Assembly: GCA_002989075.1 (NCBI GenBank)
Contig: PSQN01000003.1
Location: 2,050,340 to 2,114,339 of the forward strand
Direction of reading: 5' to 3'
Origin: Arthonia radiata
Taxonomy: Eukaryota; Ascomycota; Arthoniomycetes; Arthoniales; Arthoniaceae
DNA: 64,000 nt
Made by a program: the position numbers and the translations under genes. Under the pieces are notes generated by a model, which was not told where the DNA came from, made no database searches, and worked only from the letters and a program-made list of their open reading frames with translations. Below are positions 1 to 14,424 of the stretch, piece after piece (within the stretch, counting starts at the first letter, position 1; each line of letters opens with the position of its first letter).

Positions 1-3000
1 CGTAGAAGCTTAAGGACTTTCTAAGCTTTCTATAGAATAAAGAAACTAAGTTGCTAGATAGTAAGATACCGAACCTAAATTAGACTGTATTCTACTATAT
101 ACGCTTATCTTTATAAATTAAGGCGAAGCTAATTAAGTAAGGTCTCTTAAAGAACCTGCTTAAAGATATAAATAAGCTTCTAAAGAAAGTTTGTTAATAT
201 ATAAATATTAATTGTAGTATATTGTAGGACTCCCGCAACACTAATATAAACTAAGATCGCTCCGATAGCGGATTGAGTACAAACTATAGCGGTTATAACG
301 CTAGAGCATCTCTATAGGAGTCGGACCGCGGACGAGGCGGTTTATATCAAGAACGAGGCAACTTACCGGTCTAATAAAGAGACAATAGCTCTACCGTATA
401 AAGGCAATTAGAGTCGATATATAGTAAGGCAAATATTACTTACTTTATATACAATTAGAAAGGGTATTATACTACTAAATGTACTACGCCCTAAATTAAT
501 GTTAATTTAACGCTAGTTAGGCAGAAAAACGATAGACTCCGAGAATAAATCTTGCGTCTCTAAAGCTTAGAGCTGTTAATTAACGGCAAGAACAAATTAA
601 AGTCTCGGTATAGCTAGATAGGTCGTCGCAAGAGATTCTCGCGCTAATAGATTCTAGTACAAAGATTAACCTTATTAATTATTGTATTGTACTTAAAAGA
701 GGATAGCAAAAATTGTATAAAGTAAAGCTTCTACATACTAAGTTTCTTAATAAAAATAAGCTGTAGCTCTATAGCGCTTATAACGTAAATATAATTGTAA
801 GAGATATATATAAGAAAAAACAGTATTACTAACTCTATTTATATTCGGCTAACTTTATAGAATACAGCCTTGTCTTAGAATATCTATAGCTTAAGTAAGT
901 TGAGCCTCAAATTAGCTAGACGATAAAAATAATTGCTTAAGAAAACCTCTCTGCACCTAAAGAACGGGTAGTAGAAGCTAAATCTATTAAGATTGTTAAT
1001 AAAGATGTAATTTTAGTATATTTATAAAGAGGCGAACAGTACTACTCCGCGATTCTATAGATAAAAGCGGATAAACGTTATAAGTATTAAATAGCGGTTC
1101 TATTAGACGTTAGTTTGCCGCTAGACTAGACTTCAAATAGCGAGCTTAAGAAAGTAGAGAAGTAAGATAAGCTTCCTTCTTAGTACGCTAAATATAAAGA
1201 TATCTTTTCTAAAGAACTGTCGAGTAAGCTTACGCCGCTTAATAAGTATACTTATAAGATTAAGCTTAAGGATAGTATAGAACCTCTATATAAGCCAATC
1301 TACCCTATATTATAGAATAAGCTGAAGACGCTTCGAAAGTACCTAGATACTATAATTAAGAAAGAGTAGATACAATCCTTTACTAGTGTAGCGGGTGTCT
1401 TAGTCCTGTTTATATTTAAGATAGACAGATCGTTAAGACTGTATGTTAACTACCGCAGTTTAAACAATATAACTGTAAAGAATCGCTACGTATTGCCGCT
1501 AGTCTCTAAGATTCTTAATTGCCTGTAAGGCTCGAAGATATTTACGAAGCTTAATCTTTACGATACCTATTACTGTATCTGTATTTATAAAGAGAATAAG
1601 TAGAAGACAGCGTTTTGTATTCAATATAGGCACTATAAATACCTAGTAATGCCTTTTAGACTAGTAAACGCCTCTACTACGTTCTAGATATATATCTATA
1701 AAGCTATAGGCAATCTTATTGATACCGTATATATCGTTTATATAGACGATATCTTAATTTTCTCTAAAGACGAGGAAAGCTATAAAGACTATATTAAAGA
1801 AGTTCTGTAAAGGCTCTATAAATAGAGTTTATTTATAAAGCTATCTAAGTGTTAATTTTACACTATTAAGGTTTCTTTCCTAAGATTTACCGTGAAAGTT
1901 AATAGTGTCGAAATAGACTTAGAAAGAATATAGACTATAGCCGAATAACTAGTCTCTACTATTGTAAAGCAGATCCTGTCCTTCTTGAGATTCGTAAACT
2001 TCTATCGGCGATTTATCTATAGATTTAGCCGCATTGTAGTGCCAATAAACGTACTAACGAAAGACATTAAGTTTGTTTAAAATAAAGCTTAATAAGAAGC
2101 TTTTAAAGCGCTAAAGCAAGCCTTTATAAATATACTAGTATTAATATACTTTAATCCGGTACTATCGATCGTTTTAATAACTAATGTATTAGACTTTATA
2201 ATAGTAGACATCTTACTTTAGCTAAGGAGAGATAGTTAATTTCTATTGCTATTAAATATTAACTTAGACTTATTTATACTAGATATAGCGGACACCGCCC
2301 GGACTAGTACTAATAACAAAGCGAATATATATTTATATTTAGTAGCGTTCTTTTTAAAGAAATTTATAAACGCTAAGCTAAGATATAATACTTATAATAA
2401 AGAGCTTATAGCAATATAGATTAGCTTTAAGTACTAGTACTATTATCTTATTAATATACAGTACTTAGTAAAGATCGTAATAGACTACAATAATCTATAG
2501 TATTTTATAACAACAAAAGTATTGTCTTGCCGATAGGCGCGCTAGACAGAAAACCTATTAGCATTTAACTTTAAAATACTATATCGTACGGGTAGTAAGA
2601 ACCTAGCAGACGCGCTATCGTACCGTCTAAATTATAAGAATTTGCGTAAAGTAAAGGAAGACAACGCTAATAAGATACTGTTAAGTCTATAGTAAAAGCT
2701 TAGAAGAGGTGCTACTTTGCCTAGTACTAGAAAAGAGCTCTTTAGCCTAGAAGAAGGTATAATTGCTGCCTTAATTATATTACTTAAAAATTAGTTTAAA
2801 CACTATTAGCGGTTTAGCTATCGACTTAAAACTCTAAATGCGACTGTAACCTAAATCGAGAGTAAATCGGAGTTAGATACAGATCTTATATAGGACGTCT
2901 AGGGGCGAGAAATGCGTCCGTCTTTCTCTACTAATATAGAGTCTTTTTTGGTAGCTCTCGTATTACGAGTTAAGGTAGTTATAGCTACCGCTCTTAAAAT

Positions 3001-4700
3001 AGCTTACAATAATACTTCTGGGAGTCTTGCGACTCTAATTCTCGAAGCCTAGTAGAGAAACGCCTTTATAAAGTAGAAAGTATTAGAGTTAAAATTATTG
3101 GCTGAAACTAAAAGTTAGTAGAGTAATAAAACAGCAATAGATTGCCGTTAAGCTGGTATAAGAAAGCGCTGTACGAGTTAAATCGACTTAAATACCTTAA
3201 TAGAGCCTAACTTAGACTCTAAGTCTTTAAAGTATATAAAATAGTTAGTTGACAGCTATAAATTGTTGCGCTAAGATAGCAAAATTTAGATACTAGAATA
3301 CCCTACGTTAAAGCTTAAAATTATAAGTAGAAATTATAATAATAAGCTTGCTGGCTACTTTAAGATTAAGAAGACCCTTAAAATTCTAAGATACAAATAT
3401 ACGTAAGAAAAGATAGTAACGTATATTAAGAACTTTGTTGCTAAATACAATATATACTAACAGACAGCTATAAAGAGGTATAAGCTATATAGCAAAATAG
3501 CGGCGATATTAATTCTAATTAGCTTCTTTAAGAATCTATCTTTAAACTTTATTGTTAAACTATTAATAGTTCTTTTAAAAAACGGGAACATTGTTAATTT
3601 AATTCTTATAGTCGTAGACCGCTTCTCTAAGTTTATAACCTATATTCTAGTTAATAAAACTATAAATGCTATAGAGCTAATAGAAGTGCTTTACAAACAC
3701 TAAACAAAAACGTTAAGATTTCTAAGAAGCCTCTTGTCTAATAGAGGATCTATATTTACTAGCTTATATTAGAGCATCTTTTGCTAGCATTTAACTATAA
3801 AACGAAGGTTAAGTACAGCATTTTATCCTTATACTGATAGCTAAACCGAGCGCTAGAACTAGAAGCTTAAAAACTACCTACGTATCTATATCTCTTAAGA
3901 TTAAGATAATTAGTATAAGTATCTAAAAGAAGCTGCTTTTACGTACAATTTAAAAGTTTATTTATCGACAAAAATTTTGTCGATTAAATGTACGTTCGGT
4001 TGCGTTATAGACGTACTAGACGGCGCGCCGCCGCTAAATTAGTACCGTACCGTAGTTAAGCCAAACAACCTTCTTATCGGTAAGGTTACCTCCTATTAAG
4101 GGGAAAGGTAGCTTAGACTAGAATATTCTATAGCAGTTAAGTATATAGAAGAACGCCTTTTCCGCTAACAAGAAATAAAGCAGCAGCTAAAAAAAGCTTA
4201 GCGTTTATAAATAGAATAGTATAACACTAAGTATACACTAAAACACTATATAGTAGGTAACTTAATGCTACTGTCGTTAAAGAACCTTAAGATAAAGAGG
4301 TCAATAAAGAAGCTTAACGATCGAAGCTTAGGACTATTTAGAATCCTTAAGAAAGTAGGTAAATAAGCTTACTAGCTAGCACTACTAGACTCTTACCACA
4401 TTTACTCTATCTTTTATATATCCTTACTAGAGCTATATCGCCGTCGGCCTGGTACAGAACCGCCTAGTCTAATCGAAGTCAATAGTAGTAAAAAATAGTT
4501 TGTTAAGGCGATTCGCTTTAAGATTAAAAATAAAGACTAGTATTAAATTAAGTAGTAGGGGTAGTTAAAGGCAAATAATATAATAAAGCCGCGGGCATAT
4601 CTTAAAGACTCTAACGCCCTTAAGAAATTTAAGAAGCGTAAAGACGCTGAGCCGAGAGGCAAGCGTCTAAGACAAACTAGGCAACGTAGATAAAAAAGGG
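1..4700 (+). mobile_element. Ty3/gypsy chromovirus relic, RIP-degraded, 5' end outside window
   Basis: This is a fossil LTR retrotransposon in sense orientation. Conceptual reading shows, in gypsy order, a reverse transcriptase with the YIDDIL box near 1,740-1,755, an RNase H region to about 2,640, an integrase catalytic core at about 3,580-3,900, and a C-terminal chromodomain-like segment at about 4,490-4,690. RT, RNase H, integrase, then chromodomain defines a chromovirus. The whole stretch is TA-rich and broken by very many stops, consistent with old, heavy RIP. The 5' LTR and gag lie at or beyond the left edge. No intact gene remains. Confidence 0.8.
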
Positions 4701-6685
4701 CTATAAGCCTATGCAATTAGCCTATAATGTAACACCAAAGAGAAGGTAGATTACCTTAAGTATAGTTTAGAACATAAAATTAGTATAGTATTAAACTCTA
4801 AGACTATTTATATATAATTATAAAGCTTAAGCTATAAGAAAGCTAAAATAAGACTTATACAGAGAGAAAATATAGAACTATTCCAATAGGCCAAGGAAAA
4901 CTACTTATATAGACTAAAACTCTAGCCGAACAAAAGGCAGAAAACTACGAGAAGACTATTCAAACTAGCGTCGAAGTTAGTACGGATTGGCGGTATAATA
5001 CTACTTAATCTAGCCGCAACAATCGTCGACGCGGTTCTAAATCTAATCAATTAGACTTACTAAAGCTAGCTCGTAAGAGGCCTTATTTGTAGATAGCTAA
5101 GGGCCGTACAACCCTATACTAGAATTAAAGCTCTAATGTAGCGCCTTAATATATTTAAAATTGTTAGTATCGGTCTACTCGACTGACTTAGTGCCTAGAC
5201 CGCGCTGCTAGGCCTATAGCTAAACGTAAAAGGTACGAAGCAGAGTAAGATAGTCGTCGTAGAAAGACTCTTTGTTATTCTAGACGTTCTTGCTAAAGGT
5301 TAAGAAGAGGTTAGCGCGTATAAGAAGGTTATAGATATATCTCTATCGAGCGGAAACCTAGTATACGTTAATATAGGGTTAATTAATATCTAAGACGGAG
5401 GGGTATTAGACTTATTATCTTATACTTATCTTCTAACCTCTTAATACTAGTACAGCGAGTATACTTAGCGTACTATCTCTTAGACTACTCGTAGGTTTAG
5501 TCCTTATAATACTTAAAATCGGAGTTCGCGGAAGAACTACTACGTACAGCTATATCGCTAAATAAGGCTTTTATACAATAGCAGCATACTAAGACGTAAG
5601 CCTCTAGCTAAGGCTAAATTAACGCAGATACAGCGTAAAAAGCGGAATTCGAGAAGATAAACTAACAAGACTTTATAGACGACTCGGGCTTATAAGCAGT
5701 ACCGCAGTAATAAAGAGAATAGACAATCTTGTTATCGTCGGAGTCGTCTTTACGGACGTAACACTTTTAACGAGCTAAAATGCTAATAATTAGACTAAGA
5801 TAAAGTAATGAGAGATAGTAGACTTACAAGGAGTTATAGAAGTTAAAGATACGCTATCTAGTTTAGAAGAGCGTAAACTAGAAGAAGCTACAGATAATTT
5901 AGAAATTAGTAAAGCAACCTTAAGAGCTTTCTTCTTATAAGCGTTATAAAGAAGAGCTTTAAAATTAATAGCGGCTTTAGGGTCCTTAATGCCGTAAGTT
6001 AAGCTACGAGTTAGCGCTTTAGAAGAGCTCGCTCTAGCAGCGGATTTGTTAATAGAGTTAAAACCCGATATAGTAGAGATTGTAAAGGCGAATTAAAGGC
6101 AATTTAATATTAAATTAGCTATAAACTTATTACTTAAGAAGAGAAGTAAAGGCTTTTTAAAGAAAAGAAGCTTATAAGCTAAGTAAAAGAGTATAATAAT
6201 ATTAAAGAAAGAAAGAGAAAGTTTAAAAGAGCAAGAGCCTTGTTTTATGCCTATTATTAGATACCGATAATAAAGCTTCCGCCTACAGGTACTAATATAA
6301 AAGCAAAGAAGTCTATTTACGTAGGTTGTTACTATCTATAGAGGTAGTTAATCGGTAAAAGCGTATATAAGAGTATATAAAAGAACGTAAAATTAGATAA
6401 AAATAATATACAACCTTACTACCGAGCTTACAACTTAGGCTCGAAAGCTTTAAATTAAAAGTAAAGCTTAGTACTATAACTCGGTACTATAGAAAACTAG
6501 CACTAAACGATGCGTAAGATAATAATAAGCAACATTACTCTTTTTCCGACTAAACGTAGACATAAGCCAGTAGATTTTTAACGAGGTTGTTGCCCTGCGT
6601 AAAACAATAAATAGAAGGTACAATAGAGATAGCGGATTGCACCCGGATCGAGAACGATCCTCCTTAAGGGGGAAGATAGTTATAA
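4701..6685. other. RIP-degraded repeat DNA, not assigned to a family
   Basis: About 2 kb of TA-rich sequence lies between the chromodomain of the first gypsy relic and a candidate LTR. Short open stretches with charged, coiled-coil-like composition occur near 5,810-5,960 and a possible conserved patch near 6,230-6,400, but no family was recognised. It may be an extra 3' region of the upstream chromovirus, since a polypurine run precedes the candidate LTR at 6,686. It could equally be a separate element. No host gene is seen. Confidence 0.5.
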
Positions 6686-6876
6686 TGTATAAACGTTTCG
6701 ATAGTAAATTAGAACGGAATGTTGCCTATTTAAGAAGGCTACGATTCTAGGAGGATATCTTTCCTCTAGTAGACGTATCCCTTTCTAGTCTCCTTAATAA
6801 TTAGCTTGAACACTAGTAGAACCTATTTGGGCCCTTTTTGCTATCTAACTGCTTTCTGCCCTACACCTAGATTACA
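6666..6876 (+). repeat. Candidate polypurine tract plus short LTR
   Basis: A purine run at 6,666-6,676 is followed about 10 bases later by a segment that begins TGTATAAACG at 6,686 and could end ATTACA at 6,876. It is about 190 bp with TG...CA-type ends and an internal TATTTAA box. This fits a 3' LTR of the upstream element. No second copy is in the window to prove it, so the ends are provisional. Confidence 0.3.
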
Positions 6877-9800
6877 AGCTAGTACGAGTAAAATATCGGA
6901 CGTTAATACTAAGATAGAAAAAAGCTTTTTAAATAAACGTTCTAAAGTTACTTTATTCTTAATACGTCTAGTAGTATACTTTAAAACTTATAAAGACTAG
7001 TTTCCGAACAACACTACTATAGTTCTACTCGCTACCTCTTATATAGATAGAGATGCTTATAAGTAAGTTAAGTATTACTTCGACGACTTTTTGTTTACCT
7101 TAATAAAAAGAAGGCATAAGAATACTAACGAATCCTTTACTAGCTTCGCTTTCTTTTAGAAAAAGCTTCAAGAAATCTTTAGTTAGACTAACGCTAGACG
7201 CGTTGCTACTAAAAAACTCCGGAATTTTAAGCAAATAGGACCAGTAAGCAGGTATGCTACTAGATTTATACAGTATGCTATTTAAATAGGATAGAACAAG
7301 AAACTTCTTATTAAGACCTTTTATAAGGAACTTAAAGACTATATTAAGAAAATAATCTATATTTATAGAGAGAAGTTTAATAATCTCGATAGTTTTATAC
7401 AACGAGCAAAGAAGATCGACGACAGTAACTTTAAAAGATAGATAAAAAAGAAGAGTAATCTTACTAACAGGTTTTATAGAATAAAGAATTAAGCAAATGT
7501 ACGATAAGACTGAGGTAATCTAATAGAGTTAGATTTTACTAAGCCTCAAGAAAAACTAAATAACTAGGAAAGAGAACATAGAATAAAGAATAAGCTATAC
7601 TTATATTATAAAAAACCAAAGCATTAGATTAAAGAATACTGTTCTAAGAAATAACAGTTTAACGGCACTAAGCAAAGCGGGTACAACAACAATCGACTAC
7701 AGAAACTCTGCTCGCTACAATAATAGTTTAATATAACTACTTTAACTACTATAGCTAGGAAACGACTTAACTAACGTCTAAACTAGATAAGCTTACTAGT
7801 ACATATAGAAGACTTTTAGCTAAAGTATCTTACTAGTTTAAGTTCTATATAGAGACGAGCGTTTAACTACTTAGAATTAGAGACAGACTTACCGCAACTA
7901 ATCTTAGAAGACTTGCGAGAGAAGAACTAACTAAACCTATATAAACTCTATCAGAATTGAAATACAGACAACGAGTTATAAAAGTAAACAAAAGAACGAC
8001 AAACGAAACAAGAAAAATAGAATTTATAGGATTAAAATAATATTAACCGTACTATTCTAAGGCATTAGGTATAAAGTACCGTTATACTATATAAAATACT
8101 ATCTTAAACCGCGTACTACAATAATAATTGTACGATCTACGAATCTAATAAACAAGGGTTAGAGTAGTAGCTAAAGAAACTAATATCTCTAAAATAAGAT
8201 TCGATATAAGAACTAGATCTTACCCGAGAACGATCTAGATTACCTTACCTAGAAACCTAGAGAAAATTTAAGGAAGAATAAGCCGTAGAAGCTAAGTAAG
8301 ATAGTACCTACGATACATCTTATATAAGATAACAACTTAAAGATAAAAATATAGATTCTAATAATACAGAATTCTCTCTTAAGAACGATACTAACTAGAA
8401 AGAATAAACTCTAATTCGTTAGAAAGAAATAATATAGAGACTTTATTAGATAGCCTTCTATAACAGGAAGTTAAGCGCTAATAGAGACATTAACAATATT
8501 CTAGGATATATTTAATTACGCCTACAACGATTAGTAAAATATCTTATTAGAGGTCTAAAATTGCGTAGTTAGTACTAATACCTTTAACTAACAATATATA
8601 ACCTACAGACATAACAAATTTTAACTAGTAATAGTTATATAATTAAAGCAGAGATTGTAAACAATAAACTAGACGTTATAATAAAAGTAGTACTAGAACA
8701 CCTAATCCAGAAATTCTTATAGTAAATTAACTAACAATAGATTCTAGTATCTTAGATACTCTAGAACGTATATAATTAATAGGAAAAAGACTAAGCCAAC
8801 TACTTTGAAAGTAGTAGTACTAGCCCGTTTAATAGATAGACCCTCTAGAAACATAGCTCTGTACGAGCTCGGCTACCTATAAAACTTATCTACACACTCG
8901 GGCAATAATAAATAACAGAAAAATTATAATTATAATTAATTTAGACGCAATAGGCAACTTTATTTTAATACGCTATATTAAAGAGTACCAAATACCAATA
9001 TAAAAGAAGAAATTACCCTATATACTATCTAAATTTTAAGGAGCAGAAGAAAAAATCGACTATAAAACCTTGCTAATAGGTATAACTATTGAAAACTATT
9101 AGAAAGAAATTACTTACAATATTATAGATATTAACCAGTACTATGTAGTACTAGGTATACCTTAGTTACAACAATATAATTTAAAAGTAGATTAAAGAAC
9201 TAAGAAGCTCCTCTTTACTAAGTATAATTACTTTAAATAAAAGCCGTTCTATAAAATAAATACTTTATAAGCTATATTTAGTAGTAAGAATAAGAAGCGC
9301 AATAAAGAACTTATATAAGGTAGTACTACTATACTTTAATATCTAGATATCTTATAAAAGGAGTCTATCGTAGTATCTCGTCTATAGCTAGCTATACGTA
9401 AGTATAAACAAAAGACAACTATACGTTAATAATTCTATACAACAACAAGTACTTAGTAAGTTACTAAGATACTAGAGAAATACAATTAGCTCTGATATCT
9501 ATTTAAGGAAGCTAAGTCGAACTTAGCTCTCTTAGAATACAAACCGTAGAATTATACAATATCTTTATAAGAAGGCAAAGCGCTAATATTCAGTTTAATA
9601 TACTCTCTATTAGAAGTAGAAAATTAAGCGCTCTACAACTATCTTAATAAAAACCTTAAGAAAGGCTTTATCTAAAAATTAACATTATTAGCTAGATACT
9701 CGATACTCTTCGTACTAAAGAAGAATAGCAAAGTACGACTCTACGTAGATTATAGACAATTAAACGGAGTAACTATTAAAAACTAATACTCGTTGCTATA

Positions 9801-12800
9801 TATTAACAAAATTACAGATCGATTGTATAACGTATAATAGTTTACTAAGTTTAATCTACAAAGAGCTTATAATCAAATCTATATAAAGAAAGGTAAAGAA
9901 TAGAGAACAGCTTTCTGTACTAGATACAGACTTTTTAAGTATTGCGTTATACTCTTTAGGCTAATAAACGTACCAGCATTATTTTAGAAATTAATTAACA
10001 ATATACTTAGTAACTATTTAAATATATTTATAACTGCTTATCTAAATAATATCCTAGTATATAGCCGTATACTAAAAGAATATAAAAAATATATTAAGAA
10101 GGTATTAAAAAGATTAGCGCATACCGATTTATAAATCAATATCGAGAAAATCTAGTTCTACTAACAATCTGTCGAATTTCTTAGATTTATAATTACCGAG
10201 TACGGTCTCTAAATAGAAGATTCGAAGATCTAATCTATTTTAATATAGCTTATACTAAAGAATCTAAAATAGTTACAATAGTTTCTTAGTTTTGCTAATT
10301 ACTATAGACAATAGATATCTAATTTTAGCCGAATTATAGTACCACTGTCTTAATAGACAAAACAATCGATTAAGTTCTCTTAAATATAGAAAGAATAATT
10401 AGTATTTAAAAAGCTTAAAGAGGCTTTTAAGATTGAGCCCGTATTAGCAATATTTAACTCTAACCTACCGATTATTATAAAAATAGATGCTTTAGACTAT
10501 ATAATCGGAGTATATATAAGTTAAAAGAATAAAGAAGGAAAGCTTAGACCAGTAGCTTTCTACTTAAAAAAAATATTACCTACAAAGTAAAACTACAATA
10601 TTTATAATAAAGAGCTTTTAGCTATTATAGCAGTATTTAAAATATAGCAAGCTTATTTAGAAGGAGTAAATTATACGATTATAGTGTATATAGACTATAA
10701 GAATCTAACTTACTTTATAACAATAAAAAAACTTAACTGCAAACAAGTTAGATAGTTAGAAACTATAGCTCTATACGACTTTATTATTACCTATAAGAAA
10801 GAATCTAAGAACGATAGAGTAGACGCTCTTAGCCGACGTTCTAACTACCTTAATAACAAGAAACACGTCGAGCATACAATATTTTAAGAATATAACAACG
10901 AAATTAGATACAATTAACTGGCTATAACAACTAAGTTTGTTATAGAACCAGATAGCCGAATCCTAGACATTCTAAACGATTTAGAAACGTACTAGAAAAA
11001 CAAGAAACAACACCTAAAACTAACAAAAAACAATAAAGGCTACTACAAATTTTAAGAAAAAATCTATGTTCTGAGAAATCTAATCTAATATATTATTAGT
11101 AACTTTTACAATAACTTAACAAAAGAATATAAAGATATCAATAATACTATCGAGAAGATTACTAGAACTTATTGTATCCCGAGAATCTAACACTACGTCG
11201 AAGATTATATCCAAAAATATAATATATACGCAAGAATAAAGCACTCAAGACACTTACTATATAGTAAACTATAACTGCTAGAAATACCCGAGAGACTATA
11301 GTATACGGTCTTACTAAACTTTATTACTAAGTTACCGCTTTTTAAGGATCTACTTATAAGAGTAGCTTACAATACTATCCTAGTTATATACAATAAGCTA
11401 ACTAAATACGTATACTTTGTACTATATAAGGAAGCTAGCAACTTAGAATAATTAGTATATACCTTCCTTTAGATTATCTTAGCTAACTATAAATAACTAT
11501 AAAGAATTATCTCTAACAGAGATCAGAAATTTGTTTTACAATTTTAAATATCTCTAATATAATAACTAGAAACACAACAAAGGATATCTATATCGTTTTA
11601 TCTGTAGACAGACAGACAAATAGAAAGAACGAACTAGACCCTAAAACAGTATCTCTGAGCATATATTAACTATTAGTAAAACGACTAAGTATAACTACTA
11701 CTAGTTACGCAAGCTACGTATAATAATACTAAGTACAATATAATAAAGATAACTCTGTTCTATGTCTTATACGGCTACTACCCTCTTTAAAGCAAATAAC
11801 TATAGAACACTATAGAAAACAACACTGCTATAAGAATAGCAATAAATATAAAGATTCTATATCAGCAGTTAAAGTCCGACAGCAAGTTTATTAATAAATA
11901 TACAAAAAAGTAGTATAATAAGTTAAAAACTACCCTAAATATAGATATAAAAGAGAGGGAAAGAGCTTACTTGCTTATAAGAAATCTTAAGACTACTAAA
12001 CTAAGCAAGAAACTCGATTATATAAAATAAAACTGTTTAAAATCTTACAGCAACTAAAACCCGTAACGTTTAAACTAGAACTTTTAAAGACAATAAGAAT
12101 ATATTCTATATTCCATGTAGCGCTATTAAAACTAGCTTATATCCGAGAAGTAGAATGATCTAACCTAGAAATCCTTTCTAACAACTAAGAACCTAAATAC
12201 GAGGTCGAGACGATTCGAGCTTACAGACAATACCGAGGCAAACGACAGTATCTTATAAAATAAAAAGAATATCTCGAGCATAAAAACTAATAGAAACCGA
12301 AATAAAATCTAACTAACTATAAAGATACTGTTTAACAGTATTAAAACTAGAATGTTAATTAATTGTAACAACACTAACGTTCTTATCTACTATCTAGTAC
12401 GCTCCGCTAGTACTTAGATAACTTATAAACAAACTAGTCTACTATATTAGTAGTTTACTATCTAACTCTAAATAAGAATTATCCTAGAAATCTATACTTA
12501 GACTACTTAGCATATCTATAATATTACTACTAAATATAGCTACTAGCTATTTCTCCTTAAATAATATATTATTTTAATCTATTTTGTTTTACGCCTAGAC
12601 GCATAACTTTTCGAGCTTCTTCTTTAAATTAACAACCGCCGCTTTAATAGCTTCGCGGTACCTTTTTGCTATACGAACGACTTTCTTTTCTTCTACTAAA
12701 TGCTTACGCTGCTTCTAAAGAGCGTCTAATATCTATAAGTATTGAGAACGGATACTCTAAGCTAAATAAATTAAAACTAGCTAAACGAACGTTAGAATAG

Positions 12801-13557
12801 AAATTAACTATCCTTTAACGACGAACGAACGTTACACAACTTCTTGTTGCAAATATATATAAAGCACAATACCTTTTTAAACTTTAGAACACACTTTTTG
12901 TCTAAATAAGAGCAACGGAAACACAAAGACATCTTTTAACTATTAACTTTAGCAAGAACGGTATTAATCTTAAGCGCTTTATTAACGTTAGAAATCTTTT
13001 TAACTTTAAATATAACGACTTATAGAACTAAATCTACTACTAAGCAACAACGAGGTTTTAATGTCTCTAGGGCCGTTAAGGACGACTAGCCTTAAAGAGG
13101 AGACCTTATGTTACAGTCTTACTATATCCGGCTAGTATAAGACTAAGCGCAGCCAGCCTTATTAAAGTATTATATAGGACACCCGATAACTTTAATATAG
13201 CGATGTTAGTAACGTCGCTATATCGCAATAGAATTTTAACAATACGACAAAGAAATTGTTAAAACTATTAGATATAAAAGAATATATTTATATATCTTAG
13301 ACTATATAGCTAGACTAATAGCTAACTTTAGAATAGAATTTAGTCTATTAACTTAATATTTGAATACAAGTTTTTTAATTATATTTAAGTAACGTACTTT
13401 ACCTTTTATCTACTTAGTTAGGCCCCTTTTACTCTTTATAATCTATCTCGCCTCTCCTATCTTTTAATCTCTAGCATACAAGATACCCCTTACTAAGGTC
13501 GATAAGCACACAAGGTAAGTGAGCCTTAGTTCGGTTCTTCCAGCGACCAACATTACA
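6877..13557 (+). mobile_element. Ty3/gypsy chromovirus relic (family A), RIP-degraded, 3' LTR present
   Basis: This is a sense-oriented fossil with parts recognisable in order: gag (about 7,000-7,500) with a CCHC zinc-knuckle relic near 7,600-7,650; aspartic protease about 8,930-9,190; reverse transcriptase about 9,690-10,230; RNase H about 10,470-10,850; integrase about 11,100-11,900; chromodomain about 12,190-12,340; and a 3' LTR at 13,291-13,557. Between the chromodomain and the LTR (about 12,500-13,070) lies a region whose coding appearance is on the opposite strand and which recurs in both right-hand copies. No matching 5' LTR is seen. It is broken by very many RIP-type changes and looks old. 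The 5' limit is approximate. Confidence 0.8.
13291..13557 (+). repeat. 3' LTR of gypsy family A
   Basis: This is about 267 bp ending CCAACATTACA. Homologous copies occur in reverse orientation at 52,425-52,690 and 55,005-55,272, and a forward fragment at 61,301-61,529. The common limits of these copies define the ends used here. Confidence 0.75.
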
Positions 13558-14424
13558 AAGACTAATCTTCTTATTCATTTATATATTCTCTGTTTAATTT
13601 TAAAAGTTCTTTTTTTCTTTTAATATATAGTCTTTTTTCTCTTAAATATTTTATATACTCTATATCTTCTCTTTTATAGTTGCTAGCGTCTACTTAGTAG
13701 TAATTTTAAATATACTTAGTATCTTTAAGTACGCTAGATATATTTATAGCGCTAAATTTAGCTTTACTATTTTTAATAGTATAGTTATAACTATTTTCTT
13801 TTTAATAGATAAGCTAAATAGTAATAAAGCTCTACTTTTAGTATTTTAGCCCTTTTAAATAAGAATACGCTTTTAAAATAAGTATAAGCTTAGTTTAAAT
13901 AGTAGATAAAGTAGTAAATTTAAGATAATAATAATAGTAAGGTAAAATAGCAATATAAATATAATATATTCTTAATTCTAGTATATTTCTTACTATAAAC
14001 TAGACTAATATACTATATAGTTATATATATATATATAAACTACATTATTAGTCTTTTTAAAAAGAGTAGTAAAGTACTTAGAGTTATAAAATTCTCTACT
14101 ATATTTAATATAGTAAGTTCTATCTTCCCTTTCTGCTATAGTTTTAGCCTACTTAGACTCTTAAGCGTACTATATATACTATACTAATTTCCTTTAGATA
14201 ATAAATATCTAAAGAGTCTAAGGCCTAATAGTAACTTTTAAAGTATTATTATATAAAAAACCTTAAATTAGCTATAAATTTAATAAATAAATAGTAAGTA
14301 GCATTCTTTATTTTCTATTAAAAAAGTATAATATTCAACTTTAAAGAGAGCTTAGAATCTCTTTATAAAGTATTAAAAATATAACTTAAGTTAATAATTA
14401 TAAAATATACTCTAACTTTAACCT
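13558..14424. repeat. RIP-degraded repeat; part matches the right flank in inverted orientation
   Basis: AT-rich sequence without coding character. The stretch at about 13,880-14,080 is recognisably the reverse complement of about 51,650-51,850 on the other side of the gene island, sharing for example TATTCTTAATTCTAGTATAT. On both sides this repeat lies between the island and a gypsy family-A 3' LTR. The element family is not known. Confidence 0.6.

Noticed and set aside
6806-7000. 64-residue open frame in the left RIP tract
   Set aside because: Chance survival of a short open stretch in a retrotransposon relic, spanning the candidate LTR; not a host gene.
13890-14040. Short AT microsatellites that could suggest a centromere or origin
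   Set aside because: TA runs such as 14,019-14,036 are expected in RIP-saturated DNA and are not specific evidence.
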